DNA from: Spirochaetota bacterium
GTDB taxonomy: Bacteria > Spirochaetota > Brevinematia > DTOW01
Reading direction: 5' to 3'
NCBI GenBank assembly: GCA_025061835.1
Contig: JANXAC010000002.1
Coordinates: forward strand, 101,185-145,688
Length of the DNA: 44,504 nt
Shown: piece by piece, positions 27,198 through 35,411 of the stretch
How the letters are laid out: every line of letters begins with the position of its first letter
Position numbering within the stretch: the first letter of the stretch is position 1
The notes under the pieces: model-generated
What the model was told of the DNA's origin: nothing
The model's input: only the letters and a program-made list of their open reading frames with translations
The model's database searches: none
Made by a program: the position numbers and the translations under genes

Positions 27198-28550
27198 ATG
27201 ACAACTTTGCTTTCTATACTCTTAGGGATACTATTCCTAGGAATAATTGTCTTTGTGCATGAACTTGGACACTTTCTGGTTGCCAGATGGAGGAAGGTAG
27301 ACGTTGAAGTCTTCTCAATAGGTTTTGGACCTAGAATATGGGGTAAGGGAATTAACGGTGTTGATTACCGAATAAGTGCTATACCATTCGGTGGTTACGT
27401 CAAGATGAGGGGGGATAGCCCTTCCGAGATAGACACAAGCGACGAAAGAACATTTTACGGAACAAAACCTCACAACAGAGTATTCATAGCCTTCGCAGGT
27501 CCTTTCTTCAACTACCTCTTTGCAGTGATAGTTATAACTACGATAATGATGGTTGGTTTCAAAACCATAGGATTCGTTCCAAGAATACATGTTGATACTT
27601 CAAAAGGTATAAACTACTTTGCTATCGCAGGAATGAAGTCTGGAGACACAATAACAAAAATAGATGGCATTGAAATAAAAACTTTTCAGGAGATAGATCA
27701 GGTTCTTATCTACAGGATGGACAGGAATGTTGAAATTGAATATATAAGAGATGGGAACACTTACAAAGCTACAGTCTTTATACCTAAAAACTACATAAAC
27801 AACGAAAGTGGGTTAGGAATATCCTACGCAGCAGAACCAGTGATTGGTAATGTAGTCAAAGACTCTCCTTCTGAAAAGGCAGGCTTAAAAGAGAATGATA
27901 GAATACTATCAATAAACGGAAGGAAGATTACCTACTTCAACGAGGTAAGCGAGGTTCTCTCGGAGTCTGGTGGAAAAGAAACTACAATAGTAGTCTTGAG
28001 AGATGGAAATAAGACAACACTAAAAGTAACACCAAAGTTTGACGAAAGAAACAGAAGATACATAATAGGTATCTCTCCTAAAATCCTATCAAACGAAGTA
28101 ATCATAACGGAGAAGAAGGAAACTAATCCTATTATGGCTTTTGTGAAAGGGTTTAACTTCGCCAACGAGAAACTAGTTGAACTAGTCAAGGGATTACAAC
28201 TACTGTTTAGTGGTAAAATAGACCCTCAATCCTCAATCGCGGGTCCTATACGGATAACATACTTCCTCAGTAGTGCGATAGAAAACCAAATAGCATTCCA
28301 AAACTTACTCATAATAGTAGCGATATTGAGTATGGCGATAGGAATATTCAATCTTATACCATTCCCTGGACTTGATGGATGGCATATAGTTCTATCATCC
28401 GTTGAGATGGTAACCAAAAAGAAACCAAGTCCCGCAACTATAAGAATCATAGAAACAATAGGTTTCGTTGCGATAATATCACTCATCATACTCGTTCTAT
28501 TCAACGACATATTCAACCTACTCGTAAGAGACCTGAAACTCTTCAGGTAA
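27198..28550 (+). CDS. rseP: Site-2 protease RseP/RasP
   Basis: Intramembrane zinc metalloprotease that cleaves membrane-bound anti-sigma factors and signal-peptide remnants. 450 residues. The first membrane helix carries HELGH (21-25). The conserved GFGPRIWGKGINGVDYRISAIPFGGYVKM follows, then two PDZ-like segments (SGDTITKIDGIEI and VVKDSPSEKAGLKENDRILSI). The C-terminal catalytic motif reads NLIPFPGLDGWH, where LDG supplies the third metal ligand. AGGAG precedes ATG 27198. In many bacteria rseP sits with dxr, cdsA or bamA; here those are absent and a hairpin-containing spacer follows. Confidence 0.95.
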   Translation: MTTLLSILLGILFLGIIVFVHELGHFLVARWRKVDVEVFSIGFGPRIWGKGINGVDYRISAIPFGGYVKMRGDSPSEIDTSDERTFYGTKPHNRVFIAFAGPFFNYLFAVIVITTIMMVGFKTIGFVPRIHVDTSKGINYFAIAGMKSGDTITKIDGIEIKTFQEIDQVLIYRMDRNVEIEYIRDGNTYKATVFIPKNYINNESGLGISYAAEPVIGNVVKDSPSEKAGLKENDRILSINGRKITYFNEVSEVLSESGGKETTIVVLRDGNKTTLKVTPKFDERNRRYIIGISPKILSNEVIITEKKETNPIMAFVKGFNFANEKLVELVKGLQLLFSGKIDPQSSIAGPIRITYFLSSAIENQIAFQNLLIIVAILSMAIGIFNLIPFPGLDGWHIVLSSVEMVTKKKPSPATIRIIETIGFVAIISLIILVLFNDIFNLLVRDLKLFR

Positions 28551-28615
28551 TTCATAACACACCTAAACAAACTTTCAACAAAAGTATAGAATTATGCTAT
28601 AGATAAACTTTATCT

Positions 28616-28650
28616 TCCTAGCAAGTGTGCTAGGACGAAGTAAATACTTC
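28616..28650 (+). terminator. Tandem hairpins between rseP and trmD
   Basis: Two perfect hairpins in a row: TCCTAGCA-AGTG-TGCTAGGA (28616-28635) and GAAGTA-AA-TACTTC (28637-28650). The 3' arm of the second can alternatively pair with AAGTATT about 20 bases downstream. No U-run follows. Either a transcript end for rseP or a structured leader for trmD. Confidence 0.45.
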
Positions 28651-28834
28651 CTAATTTACACTTAAGTATTCCATACAAGACAGCATTTTGAGATTTACAA
28701 TCTAAGACGGTTAGCAAGAAGTCAAAATTTGGTTATCAAGCGAATTTAGAAATTTCGTAATCCACTAACAAACATATCAGTAAGTTGTATAAAAGTATCA
28801 GAATGGATTTAAAATTCCATCAGCATACTACGCT

Positions 28835-29569
28835 ATGAGAGTGATATTCCTGACTATATTTCCAAACATCATAGAGACATACTTTTCAACGAGTATGATG
28901 GACAAGGCAACGAAGAGAGATTTACTTGAATACACTGTGATAAACATAAGAGACTTTGCGAAGGATAAACACAAGACAGTTGATGACTATGTTTATGGTG
29001 GTGGGGATGGAATGGTTTTCAAACCTGATGTAGTGTATGAAGCAATCTCTCACTCAAAGACACTCCTACCATCCGCAAAAGTAATTTATATGTCTTCAAA
29101 AGGAAGAAACTTAACTAGGAATGTATTAAAGGAATACTTGAATGTTGATAGTCTGATAATACTCTGTGGTAGGTATGAGGGGGTTGATGAAAGGATAATT
29201 GACAATTTTGTTGATGATGAAATTGGGATAGGAGACTTTGTTCTAACTGGTGGGGAATTACCAGCAATGATGTTCATTGACGCTCTTGTAAGGATGAAGG
29301 GGCTCATTAGTAGCAGTGCTTTAGAAAACGAAAGTTTCACATACAAGGGTGGGCTTCTTGAGTACGACCAATACACAAGACCGCGAGAGTTTATGAACCT
29401 AAAAGTTCCTGATGTTTTGGTAAATGGGAACCATAAGGAGATAGCAAGGTGGAGACACTTTTCGGCGCTTAGAAACACTTACAGAAACAGACCCGAACTA
29501 CTCAAAAATGTAAAACTATCAAGAGAAGATATAATATTCTTGTTGAGTGAGGTAAATTATGTGGGTTAA
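28835..29569 (+). CDS. trmD: tRNA (guanine37-N1)-methyltransferase TrmD
   Basis: SPOUT methyltransferase that makes m1G37 in tRNAs, preventing +1 frameshifting. 244 residues; IFLTIFPNIIETYFSTS at the start, YGGGDGMVFKP, and the trefoil-knot SAM site CGRYEGVDERI with IGIGDFVLTGGELPA are diagnostic. The usual rpsP-rimM-trmD-rplS operon is absent. The ATG at 28835 has no clear Shine-Dalgarno. Its 3' end overlaps the following membrane-protein gene by 11 bp. Confidence 0.96.
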   Translation: MRVIFLTIFPNIIETYFSTSMMDKATKRDLLEYTVINIRDFAKDKHKTVDDYVYGGGDGMVFKPDVVYEAISHSKTLLPSAKVIYMSSKGRNLTRNVLKEYLNVDSLIILCGRYEGVDERIIDNFVDDEIGIGDFVLTGGELPAMMFIDALVRMKGLISSSALENESFTYKGGLLEYDQYTRPREFMNLKVPDVLVNGNHKEIARWRHFSALRNTYRNRPELLKNVKLSREDIIFLLSEVNYVG

Positions 29570-30332
29570 GGTTTTGAAAGAGTTTTTTTGGCTTTGGTGG
29601 GACAACTTCTCCAAAAACATTCTAGTCAGTTTGCTTGGTTTCTTTGCTAACATACCTACACTATTCTTTACGATGGGACTGTTTTTGTTTATGAGAGTTC
29701 CGTTTGAAGCGACACCTACTCAAGGCGAGATTAACCTTTTCTGGATTGTGATTTCAACTCTTTTCGGCACTAGTATATTCTTTCCAACGCAGATAGGGCT
29801 ACTCACTGTTGCTAAAAACTTCTCTTCGGGCGAACATAAAAAGTTCTTTGCGGAGTTCTTCGCAGGTATGAAAGAGAGGATTGGAAAATCGCTTCTTGGG
29901 ACTGTAGCAGGTGGTTTGATATACTTTTTCGGCACTTTTGCGATTGTTTTCTACTCAAACTTCTTTGGTCTTACAAACATTTTTGGAATCATACTTACGG
30001 TGATAACATTCTGGTATCTAGTGACTTTCACACTATTTTTTGTCATTCTATCTCTATACATAACTTTCTTCCCGAAAGATAGCATCAGGACTGCGATAAG
30101 TAGGTCATGGGTTATAATGATGGATAATGTGTTTGTTGTATTTCTGACGGTATTGACAATCGTTCCTATATTCATATTTGCGTTCATAAGTGCGGTAGGA
30201 ATGGCTCTTTTCTATCAAGGGCTTGTTAATTCTTTACTTGTTGCGATGTTTGTTGTGATACTACGAAAATACAAGATAATTGAGGATGTTGAGGACACTA
30301 GAACTCTGAAGGATATTTTCAAACCGTTCTAA
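29559..30332 (+). CDS. Six-TM membrane protein, possibly DUF624/YesL-like
   Basis: 257 residues with about six membrane segments. The arrangement (WDNFSKNILVSLLGFFANIPTLFF, then GLLTVAKNFSSGEHKKFFAEFFAGMKERIGKSL, then paired helices) resembles YesL/DUF624 proteins of unknown function, but no diagnostic residue secures this. The gene overlaps trmD by 11 bp at its start and thpR by 1 bp at its end, so the three are translated from one mRNA. Confidence 0.7.
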   Translation: MWVKVLKEFFWLWWDNFSKNILVSLLGFFANIPTLFFTMGLFLFMRVPFEATPTQGEINLFWIVISTLFGTSIFFPTQIGLLTVAKNFSSGEHKKFFAEFFAGMKERIGKSLLGTVAGGLIYFFGTFAIVFYSNFFGLTNIFGIILTVITFWYLVTFTLFFVILSLYITFFPKDSIRTAISRSWVIMMDNVFVVFLTVLTIVPIFIFAFISAVGMALFYQGLVNSLLVAMFVVILRKYKIIEDVEDTRTLKDIFKPF

Positions 30333-30871
30333 TGGATAGGCTTTTCGTTGCGATTGACATACCTGACGAAATCAAAACCAAGTTTGTTGGAATTATGGAA
30401 GGTTTAAAGAAAATAGGTGCTAAAGTAGTTCCTACGACTAACATTCACTTAACACTCAAGTTCATAGGCGAAACTGAAAGGACTAAAGAAATCGTTGAAG
30501 CACTTAAGGATGTTAGATCAGGTTCTTTTGACCTCGTAGTGAGTGATGTTGGGATTTTTGGTTCTATTGAGTATCCTAGGGTTTTCTGGGTTGGTGTTGA
30601 AAAAAGTAGTAGTCTAAGGGAATTACATAATCTTGTTGAGTCTAGGCTTAACGAATTGGGGATACCGAAAGATGAGAGGGAATTTTCACCACACATAACA
30701 CTAGCAAGGTTTAAGACTAGAGTTAATTCATCAAAACTTCAAAGTATTCTTAGAGAGAACAATAGAACTTTTGGTAGTTTCAGAGTGAATAGTTTTGTTC
30801 TCTACAGAAGCATTCTCTCGCACCCAAACCCAATCTACCAGAGAATTCTAGAATTCCATCTCAACCCCTGA
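30332..30871 (+). CDS. thpR: RNA 2',3'-cyclic phosphodiesterase ThpR
   Basis: 2H-family phosphoesterase of the LigT/ThpR group, 179 residues. The two catalytic HxT motifs are HLTLKFIGE (H39, T41) and HITLARFK (H121, T123), with the start RLFVAIDIPDEI typical of the family. It hydrolyses 2',3'-cyclic phosphates in vitro; the cellular role is not settled. Its ATG overlaps the TAA of the upstream gene by one base, a strong sign of coupling in the trmD operon. Confidence 0.93.
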   Translation: MDRLFVAIDIPDEIKTKFVGIMEGLKKIGAKVVPTTNIHLTLKFIGETERTKEIVEALKDVRSGSFDLVVSDVGIFGSIEYPRVFWVGVEKSSSLRELHNLVESRLNELGIPKDEREFSPHITLARFKTRVNSSKLQSILRENNRTFGSFRVNSFVLYRSILSHPNPIYQRILEFHLNP

Positions 30872-30897
30872 AAGGGCAAGTAAAAACCATAGCGTGA

Positions 30898-30916
30898 ATA
30901 CCAAATATTTTGGTAT
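30898..30916 (+). terminator. Hairpin after thpR
   Basis: ATACCAAA, loop TAT, TTTGGTAT: a perfect 8-bp stem 26 bp after the thpR stop. No U-run follows, so termination is only inferred from the position at the end of the trmD operon. Confidence 0.45.
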
Positions 30917-31027
30917 CTACACTCGGTAGGCTAGAGCAACTTTCTATACACAACAATGTTATAAACATCATAATTTCAAATTGCAACATTTTTTGTAGGA
31001 AACCAGTATTTACAAGCATTACACATA

Positions 31028-31049
31028 TTTTTTGAACTCTTTCAAAAAA
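31028..31049. repeat. AT-rich hairpin upstream of the sigma factor gene
   Basis: TTTTTTGAA, loop CTCT, TTCAAAAAA: a 9-bp inverted repeat about 50 bp upstream of the candidate promoter. It ends in an A-run on the plus strand and begins with a T-run, so on the minus strand it could terminate transcription. Confidence 0.35.
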
Positions 31050-31096
31050 ATGTTGAAAATAGGAGTTTTAGCATTCTTAATTTTAGTATCAGTAAT

Positions 31097-31126
31097 TTGA
31101 ATTGAGAGTAGTTTATAAAAGATAAT
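31097..31126 (+). promoter_or_regulatory. Candidate promoter of the sigma factor gene
   Basis: TTGAAT (31097-31102), an 18-base spacer and GATAAT (31121-31126), followed by GAGGG and the GTG at 31143. Confidence 0.5.
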
Positions 31127-31142
31127 ATCACAGAGGGAATGT

Positions 31143-31970
31143 GTGAGGGGACCTAACATTGACTTATCAAAATATGAACTTGACCCTGAAGAAGAGGACA
31201 AAAAGTGGAAGGAGTATAAAAAAACTGGAGATATAAAAATTAGAAACTTCTTCATAGAGAAATACTCCCCACTCGTGAAGTATGTTGTATCCAATATGAA
31301 TATAACTGTAAATGATCAATCTGACTACGATGACCTCATCGGATGGGGCATTGATGGACTAATAGACGCTATTGAGAGATTTGACCCAGATAGAGGTGTC
31401 AAATTCAAAACATACGCAATCATAAGGATAAGAGGAGCAATATACGACAAATTACGAGAAATGGACTGGATACCTAGGTCTGTGAGGCAGATTGAAAAAG
31501 AATACCATAGAGCAGTGTCAGAACTCCAATACGAACTTGGCGAAAAACCATCCGAGGATATGATAGCAGAAAAACTAGGAGTATCTCCTGAAGAGTTTGA
31601 AGAGACCTCACTTAAACTACAAAGTTCTAGGAATTATATAAACTCTCTAGATGATATGTTGTTTTCAGACTCATCATCAGATAGCACTTTAACACTTGAA
31701 GATATGATTGAAGCACCAGAGGAAACCACAAACCCTGAAACGATCGTTATAAGAAACGAAATAATAGAAAAGATAAAGGAAGCAATCAAGGAACTACCAG
31801 AAAAGGAATTACAAGTGATAATGCTATACTACCACGAGGAACTTACTCTCAAGGAAATAGGTGCAGTGCTTAATGTAACAGAATCTCGCGTATCACAACT
31901 ACACGCAAGAGCACTGGAATTACTAAAAGAAAAACTAAAACCATTCCTCAAAAGCAAGGAAAGGAAATAA
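31143..31970 (+). CDS. RNA polymerase sigma factor, FliA/WhiG type
   Basis: Alternative sigma factor of the sigma-28 family that directs late flagellar and chemotaxis genes in most motile bacteria. 275 residues. Region 2: YDDLIGWGIDGLIDAIERFDPDRGVKFKTYAIIRIRGAIYD with the family-specific WIPRSVRQIEKEY. Region 3: LGEKPSEDMIAEKLGVSPEEFEE. Region 4 with the helix-turn-helix LTLKEIGAVLNVTESRVSQLHARAL. The start is GTG 31143 with GAGGG upstream. In most spirochaetes this gene lies with flhF/flhG; here it stands alone between thpR and pcm, flanked by hairpins. Confidence 0.92.
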   Translation: MRGPNIDLSKYELDPEEEDKKWKEYKKTGDIKIRNFFIEKYSPLVKYVVSNMNITVNDQSDYDDLIGWGIDGLIDAIERFDPDRGVKFKTYAIIRIRGAIYDKLREMDWIPRSVRQIEKEYHRAVSELQYELGEKPSEDMIAEKLGVSPEEFEETSLKLQSSRNYINSLDDMLFSDSSSDSTLTLEDMIEAPEETTNPETIVIRNEIIEKIKEAIKELPEKELQVIMLYYHEELTLKEIGAVLNVTESRVSQLHARALELLKEKLKPFLKSKERK

Positions 31971-31994
31971 GCATAGAATCTAGAAGATTATTTT

Positions 31995-32015
31995 GGTAGG
32001 TGTTCCTAACCTACC
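31995..32015 (+). terminator. Hairpin after the sigma factor gene
   Basis: GGTAGGT, loop GTTCCTA, ACCTACC: a perfect 7-bp stem, preceded by TTTT, 24 bp after the stop codon. No U-run follows the stem; a role as a transcript end is inferred from its position. Confidence 0.45.
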
Positions 32016-32191
32016 CTAAAGCGTAAATAAGAGTTTAAGATCCAAACCTAGTATTGAGCCTTCCTGACCAACTGGTAGCAACAAAATTATAATTTCTTTA
32101 GGCGAATGCTTGATAGTAGGATTATTTGTAATTAGTGAAGACATTGAGAGTTAGTTTGAATAGATTTATTGTATAGACTTACTAGTTTATT

Positions 32192-32869
32192 ATGAATAAA
32201 GACGAATTTATAAAGAGAAGTAAGGAAAATCTAAAAAGAATTTTGAAGGCAGAGGGACTACTTGATGAAAAACTAGAGTTAGCATTTGAAAAAGTGCCAA
32301 GAGAACTTTTCTTCAGTGAAAGCAACAGAGAAAATGCTTATCTTAACAATGCGTTTGACATAGGGTATGGTCAAACCATTTCTCAACCTTCAATGATATT
32401 TACAATGCTGAAGAAGTTAGAATTAAACAAATCTCATCGTGTTTTAGAAGTAGGAACAGGAAGTGGATATGTAACTGCACTACTATGCGAACTTTCACAT
32501 TTTGTGTATTCTGTTGAGATAATTCCTGAACTTGCTAGATTAGCAATAGAGAGACTTGTTAAGTTAGGTTATACTAACTATTTGGTCTTGGTGAGGGATG
32601 GTAGTATAGGGCTTCCTGAATACGCACCTTATGATAGAATAATAGTTAGTGCCGCAAGCCCACAGATACCGAATAGTCTAATAAATCAACTATCCGATAA
32701 TGGTATAATTACTATACCAATAGGTGGATTAGAATTACAAAGGTTAATGGTTGTGAAAAAAATATATGGAAATGTTAAAGTTTTTCAGGATATTTCGTGC
32801 AGGTTTGTGCCTCTTGTTGGAAAGGAGGGTTTTAAGGAAGATGCTATTAAGAATTATAGGATCAAGTAG
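32192..32869 (+). CDS. pcm: Protein-L-isoaspartate O-methyltransferase
   Basis: Repairs isoaspartyl damage in aged proteins with S-adenosylmethionine. 225 residues; the family motifs YGQTISQPSMIFTML, VLEVGTGSGYVTALL (SAM motif I) and YDRIIVSAASPQIP are present in order. The ATG at 32192 has no Shine-Dalgarno; a TTGAAT box (32156-32161) with an 18-base spacer and a weak TACTAG lie just upstream, so the leader may be very short. Its 3' end overlaps the M23 peptidase gene by 29 bp. Confidence 0.93.
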   Translation: MNKDEFIKRSKENLKRILKAEGLLDEKLELAFEKVPRELFFSESNRENAYLNNAFDIGYGQTISQPSMIFTMLKKLELNKSHRVLEVGTGSGYVTALLCELSHFVYSVEIIPELARLAIERLVKLGYTNYLVLVRDGSIGLPEYAPYDRIIVSAASPQIPNSLINQLSDNGIITIPIGGLELQRLMVVKKIYGNVKVFQDISCRFVPLVGKEGFKEDAIKNYRIK

Positions 32870-33737
32870 CATATTAGTCACTTTAAACTTACTTATAGTA
32901 TCTCCCCTATTCTCTTCGGACAAGGTGTATCTCTCAAAAACCTCTATTGACTCTATCGGAGATATAGTCGTGGTTTACCTAAACGGAGATACTACATCAA
33001 AAACATTCGTAAGACCATCATACAATACTAACTTACTGTTTCCATTTTATAAGTCTTCAAACACATTCTTCTCCGTAATACCTATACCTCCTGATATTAG
33101 AGTTAAGGAGTTAGCCCTGTATATTGAAAGAGATGGAAAAGTAATATCTTCAAACACAGTAATCCTTGAGTATCTAGATAAGATTGATATGAAACCAAAG
33201 AAACTAACCTTACCTAAACAGTCAAGAGAAATACTTAAAAATAAGGAAAGAATATCTAGTGATATCCACTTCATAGTGAATACAATATCTAAAATTGAAC
33301 TTGAATCTTTTGTGAGTGATCGTATTCCTATCTTTTCATTACCTTCTACCAATAGAATAACATCACCATTTGGTGTCTCAAGAGTGTATTCAGATGGTAG
33401 AATTAGGTATCACAGAGGAGTTGATTTTAGTTTTGAGCCTGATGACAATGTGTATGCAGTCGCAGACGGAGTAGTAGTTATATCAAGTAACTTTCTTGCT
33501 AATGGTGAAAGTATATACATCTACCATGGAGTCGGGATTGTATCATCATACTTTCATCTTAAAGAGAGATACGTCAATGCTGGAGAGAGGGTTATGAGAG
33601 GACAGATAATAGGTAAAATAGGTCAGACGGGTATTTCAACAGCACCTCACTTACATCTTGGAATGTATGTAGTCGGAGTAGGAGGATATGTTGCCTTTAA
33701 TCCCCTAACATTCATCACAAACGGACAAATACAGTAA
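32841..33737 (+). CDS. Exported M23-family peptidase
   Basis: Predicted zinc endopeptidase that cuts peptidoglycan cross-links, or an EnvC/NlpD-like activator. I place the start at ATG 32841 (298 residues): it has GGAAG upstream and opens directly with a signal peptide (LVTLNLLIVSPLF); the longer frame from 32766 adds 25 residues that would mask it. A linker domain precedes the M23 core: HRGVDF (H191, D195), FHLKER and HLHLGMYV (H270, H272). All four metal and catalytic positions are kept, so it is probably active. It overlaps pcm by 29 bp and is likely translated with it. Confidence 0.9.
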   Translation: MLLRIIGSSSILVTLNLLIVSPLFSSDKVYLSKTSIDSIGDIVVVYLNGDTTSKTFVRPSYNTNLLFPFYKSSNTFFSVIPIPPDIRVKELALYIERDGKVISSNTVILEYLDKIDMKPKKLTLPKQSREILKNKERISSDIHFIVNTISKIELESFVSDRIPIFSLPSTNRITSPFGVSRVYSDGRIRYHRGVDFSFEPDDNVYAVADGVVVISSNFLANGESIYIYHGVGIVSSYFHLKERYVNAGERVMRGQIIGKIGQTGISTAPHLHLGMYVVGVGGYVAFNPLTFITNGQIQ

Positions 33738-33858
33738 TAGTTCAGAGATCATGAGCAGAAAAAATTTATGTTCAACGTTATCTCACTAGAAAACATAATA
33801 GTATGTTTCATTTCCTCTCTAACGATTCTAAAAATCCCATACTGATACACTTACTAAC

Positions 33859-33888
33859 TTGATTTCAAATGAATACTTTGTGTAAAAT
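33859..33888 (+). promoter_or_regulatory. Candidate rpmJ-rpsM promoter
   Basis: TTGATT (33859-33864), an 18-base spacer and TAAAAT (33883-33888), followed by GTGAGG 5-10 bases before the rpmJ ATG. Confidence 0.5.
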
Positions 33889-33910
33889 TTAAATTATAGT
33901 GAGGTTTAGT

Positions 33911-34048
33911 ATGAAGGTTAGAGCATCGGTTAAACCTATATGTGAGAAGTGTAAAGTAATAAGGAGAAAAGGTAGAGTAATGATAATATGTGAAAACCCC
34001 AAACACAAGCAGAGACAGAAAGGAGGTAGAATATCATGGCACGTATAG
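33911..34048 (+). CDS. rpmJ: 50S ribosomal protein L36
   Basis: 45 residues, below the size that routine ORF calling reports. [20 protein letters not shown] is the canonical L36 start, and the zinc ribbon C11, C14, C27, H32 is complete. Most L36 proteins end soon after KHKQRQ at about residue 38; this one runs seven residues further (GRISWHV), because its stop lies 13 bp inside rpsM in another frame. The extension is probably an accident of the overlap. It is followed by rpsM, as in the classic spc-alpha junction. Confidence 0.95.
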   Translation: MKVRASVKPICEKCKVIRRKGRVMIICENPKHKQRQKGGRISWHV

Positions 34049-34407
34049 CAGGTGTTGAGATACCCAACAAAAGATTGTTAGTAGCATTAAGGTATATATA
34101 CGGCATTGGTAAATCTCTTGCCTATAGCATACCTAAAAGGCTAGGCATTGATCCAAACAAGAAAGTTTCTGAACTCACAGAAGATGAATTCAACAAACTC
34201 AAAAATGAAATAGAGAAGAATTATAAACTTGAAGGTGATCTAAAGACTGAAATCAGGCTCAACATAAAGAGACTTATAGACATTGGATGCTATAGAGGAA
34301 TAAGACACAAGAAGGGATTACCTGTAAGAGGACAGAGAACTAGAACCAACGCAAGAACGAGAAAAGGACCTAGACCTCACAGGTTAGGTAAGAAGGATAA
34401 AAAATAG
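34036..34407 (+). CDS. rpsM: 30S ribosomal protein S13
   Basis: 123 residues. [25 protein letters not shown], the [25 protein letters not shown] block and the basic tail are diagnostic of bacterial S13, which contacts the small-subunit head and tRNA. AAAGGAGG lies inside the end of rpmJ, eight bases before the ATG. The alpha operon normally continues rpsK-rpsD-rpoA-rplQ, but here it is cut after rpsM and a DUF4340 gene follows. Confidence 0.98.
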   Translation: MARIAGVEIPNKRLLVALRYIYGIGKSLAYSIPKRLGIDPNKKVSELTEDEFNKLKNEIEKNYKLEGDLKTEIRLNIKRLIDIGCYRGIRHKKGLPVRGQRTRTNARTRKGPRPHRLGKKDKK

Positions 34408-34418
34408 AACCCTAATCT

Positions 34419-35399
34419 ATGAGGGGCAAGACAGTTCTTATTCTTATCCTTCTTGGAATTCTGGTAGTCCTACTTGTATTCTTCTTTATCTTTGAAAGAG
34501 GTGAGGTAAAGGTAGTAAAAAAGAAAGAATTCATTCTTGGAGAATTTACATCTCAAGACATCTCCTTTATCTCAATATATTTTAGAGACTACTACGATAG
34601 GACTAAGGAGTATAACTATACTTTATTCAAGAAGGCTGGAAATGAGTATTGGTTCATATCTTACTCAAATATAACCGACAGAGTTGACCCAAAGTTAGGA
34701 AATTTCATCGCTAACATTCTAGGAGATATTGAAGAACTTGGAAGAATATCTTCAAATGAAGTTGATGATATTTATCTTAACTTCGGCTTTGACAAACCTA
34801 ATGCCAGGGTTCAGTTTGACATAAAGGGAAAAACAAATACTCTGACTGTAGGTAATCTAGCACCTACCAAAGACTACTACTATACCGTCTTGAACGATGA
34901 TTACTCACAAATATATCTAGTCTATGCATACAAAATTGACAACATCTTAAAGTATCCAGATGAAGCAAGAGATAAAAATATATTCACCTACGAATGGACT
35001 AATGTCACAGGAATTGAATACAAACCTATGAGTTATCCCGTTATGGTATTCACAAACATAAATAACAGATGGTTGTCAAAAGTTCCTGTTGAGAAGGAGT
35101 TGGATAGCACTTTCATAGAGACAGAGTTTCTTAAGGATTTGAGGAGTATATCCATAAGTTCCTTTATACCACCTGACAGTAGGATGTATAGGGATTTGGT
35201 TATCAAGAGTAATTCTCCATTGGCTTACATAAAATTTTATAACGGCAAGAACGAACTAACTCTTTTCGTTCTGTCCAAAGCTAGCACAAATTTCTACTGC
35301 TACGATACCGATAGAAAATTAGTTTATAGTATTGATTATGAGAGCACTAGAGTTTTATTTGATTCTAGTTATGAGAGGTTTGTTAAAATTACGAATTGA
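34419..35399 (+). CDS. DUF4340 domain protein
   Basis: 326 residues. An N-terminal membrane anchor (VLILILLGILVVLLVFFFIF) is followed by an extracytoplasmic DUF4340-type domain (VQFDIKGKTNTLTVG, YYYTVLNDDYSQIYLVYAYKI, RDKNIFTYEWTNVTGIEY). DUF4340 proteins are commonly encoded behind GldG-like ABC-2 exporter subunits; no such exporter lies here. It sits 11 bp after rpsM with no Shine-Dalgarno, so it may be read as an appended gene in the ribosomal operon. Confidence 0.8.
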   Translation: MRGKTVLILILLGILVVLLVFFFIFERGEVKVVKKKEFILGEFTSQDISFISIYFRDYYDRTKEYNYTLFKKAGNEYWFISYSNITDRVDPKLGNFIANILGDIEELGRISSNEVDDIYLNFGFDKPNARVQFDIKGKTNTLTVGNLAPTKDYYYTVLNDDYSQIYLVYAYKIDNILKYPDEARDKNIFTYEWTNVTGIEYKPMSYPVMVFTNINNRWLSKVPVEKELDSTFIETEFLKDLRSISISSFIPPDSRMYRDLVIKSNSPLAYIKFYNGKNELTLFVLSKASTNFYCYDTDRKLVYSIDYESTRVLFDSSYERFVKITN

Positions 35400-35411
35400 G
35401 GAACTACTTGT

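Noticed and set aside
32766-32840. Longer start of the M23 peptidase at 32766
   Set aside because: It would put 25 charged residues before the signal peptide and overlap pcm by over 100 bp.
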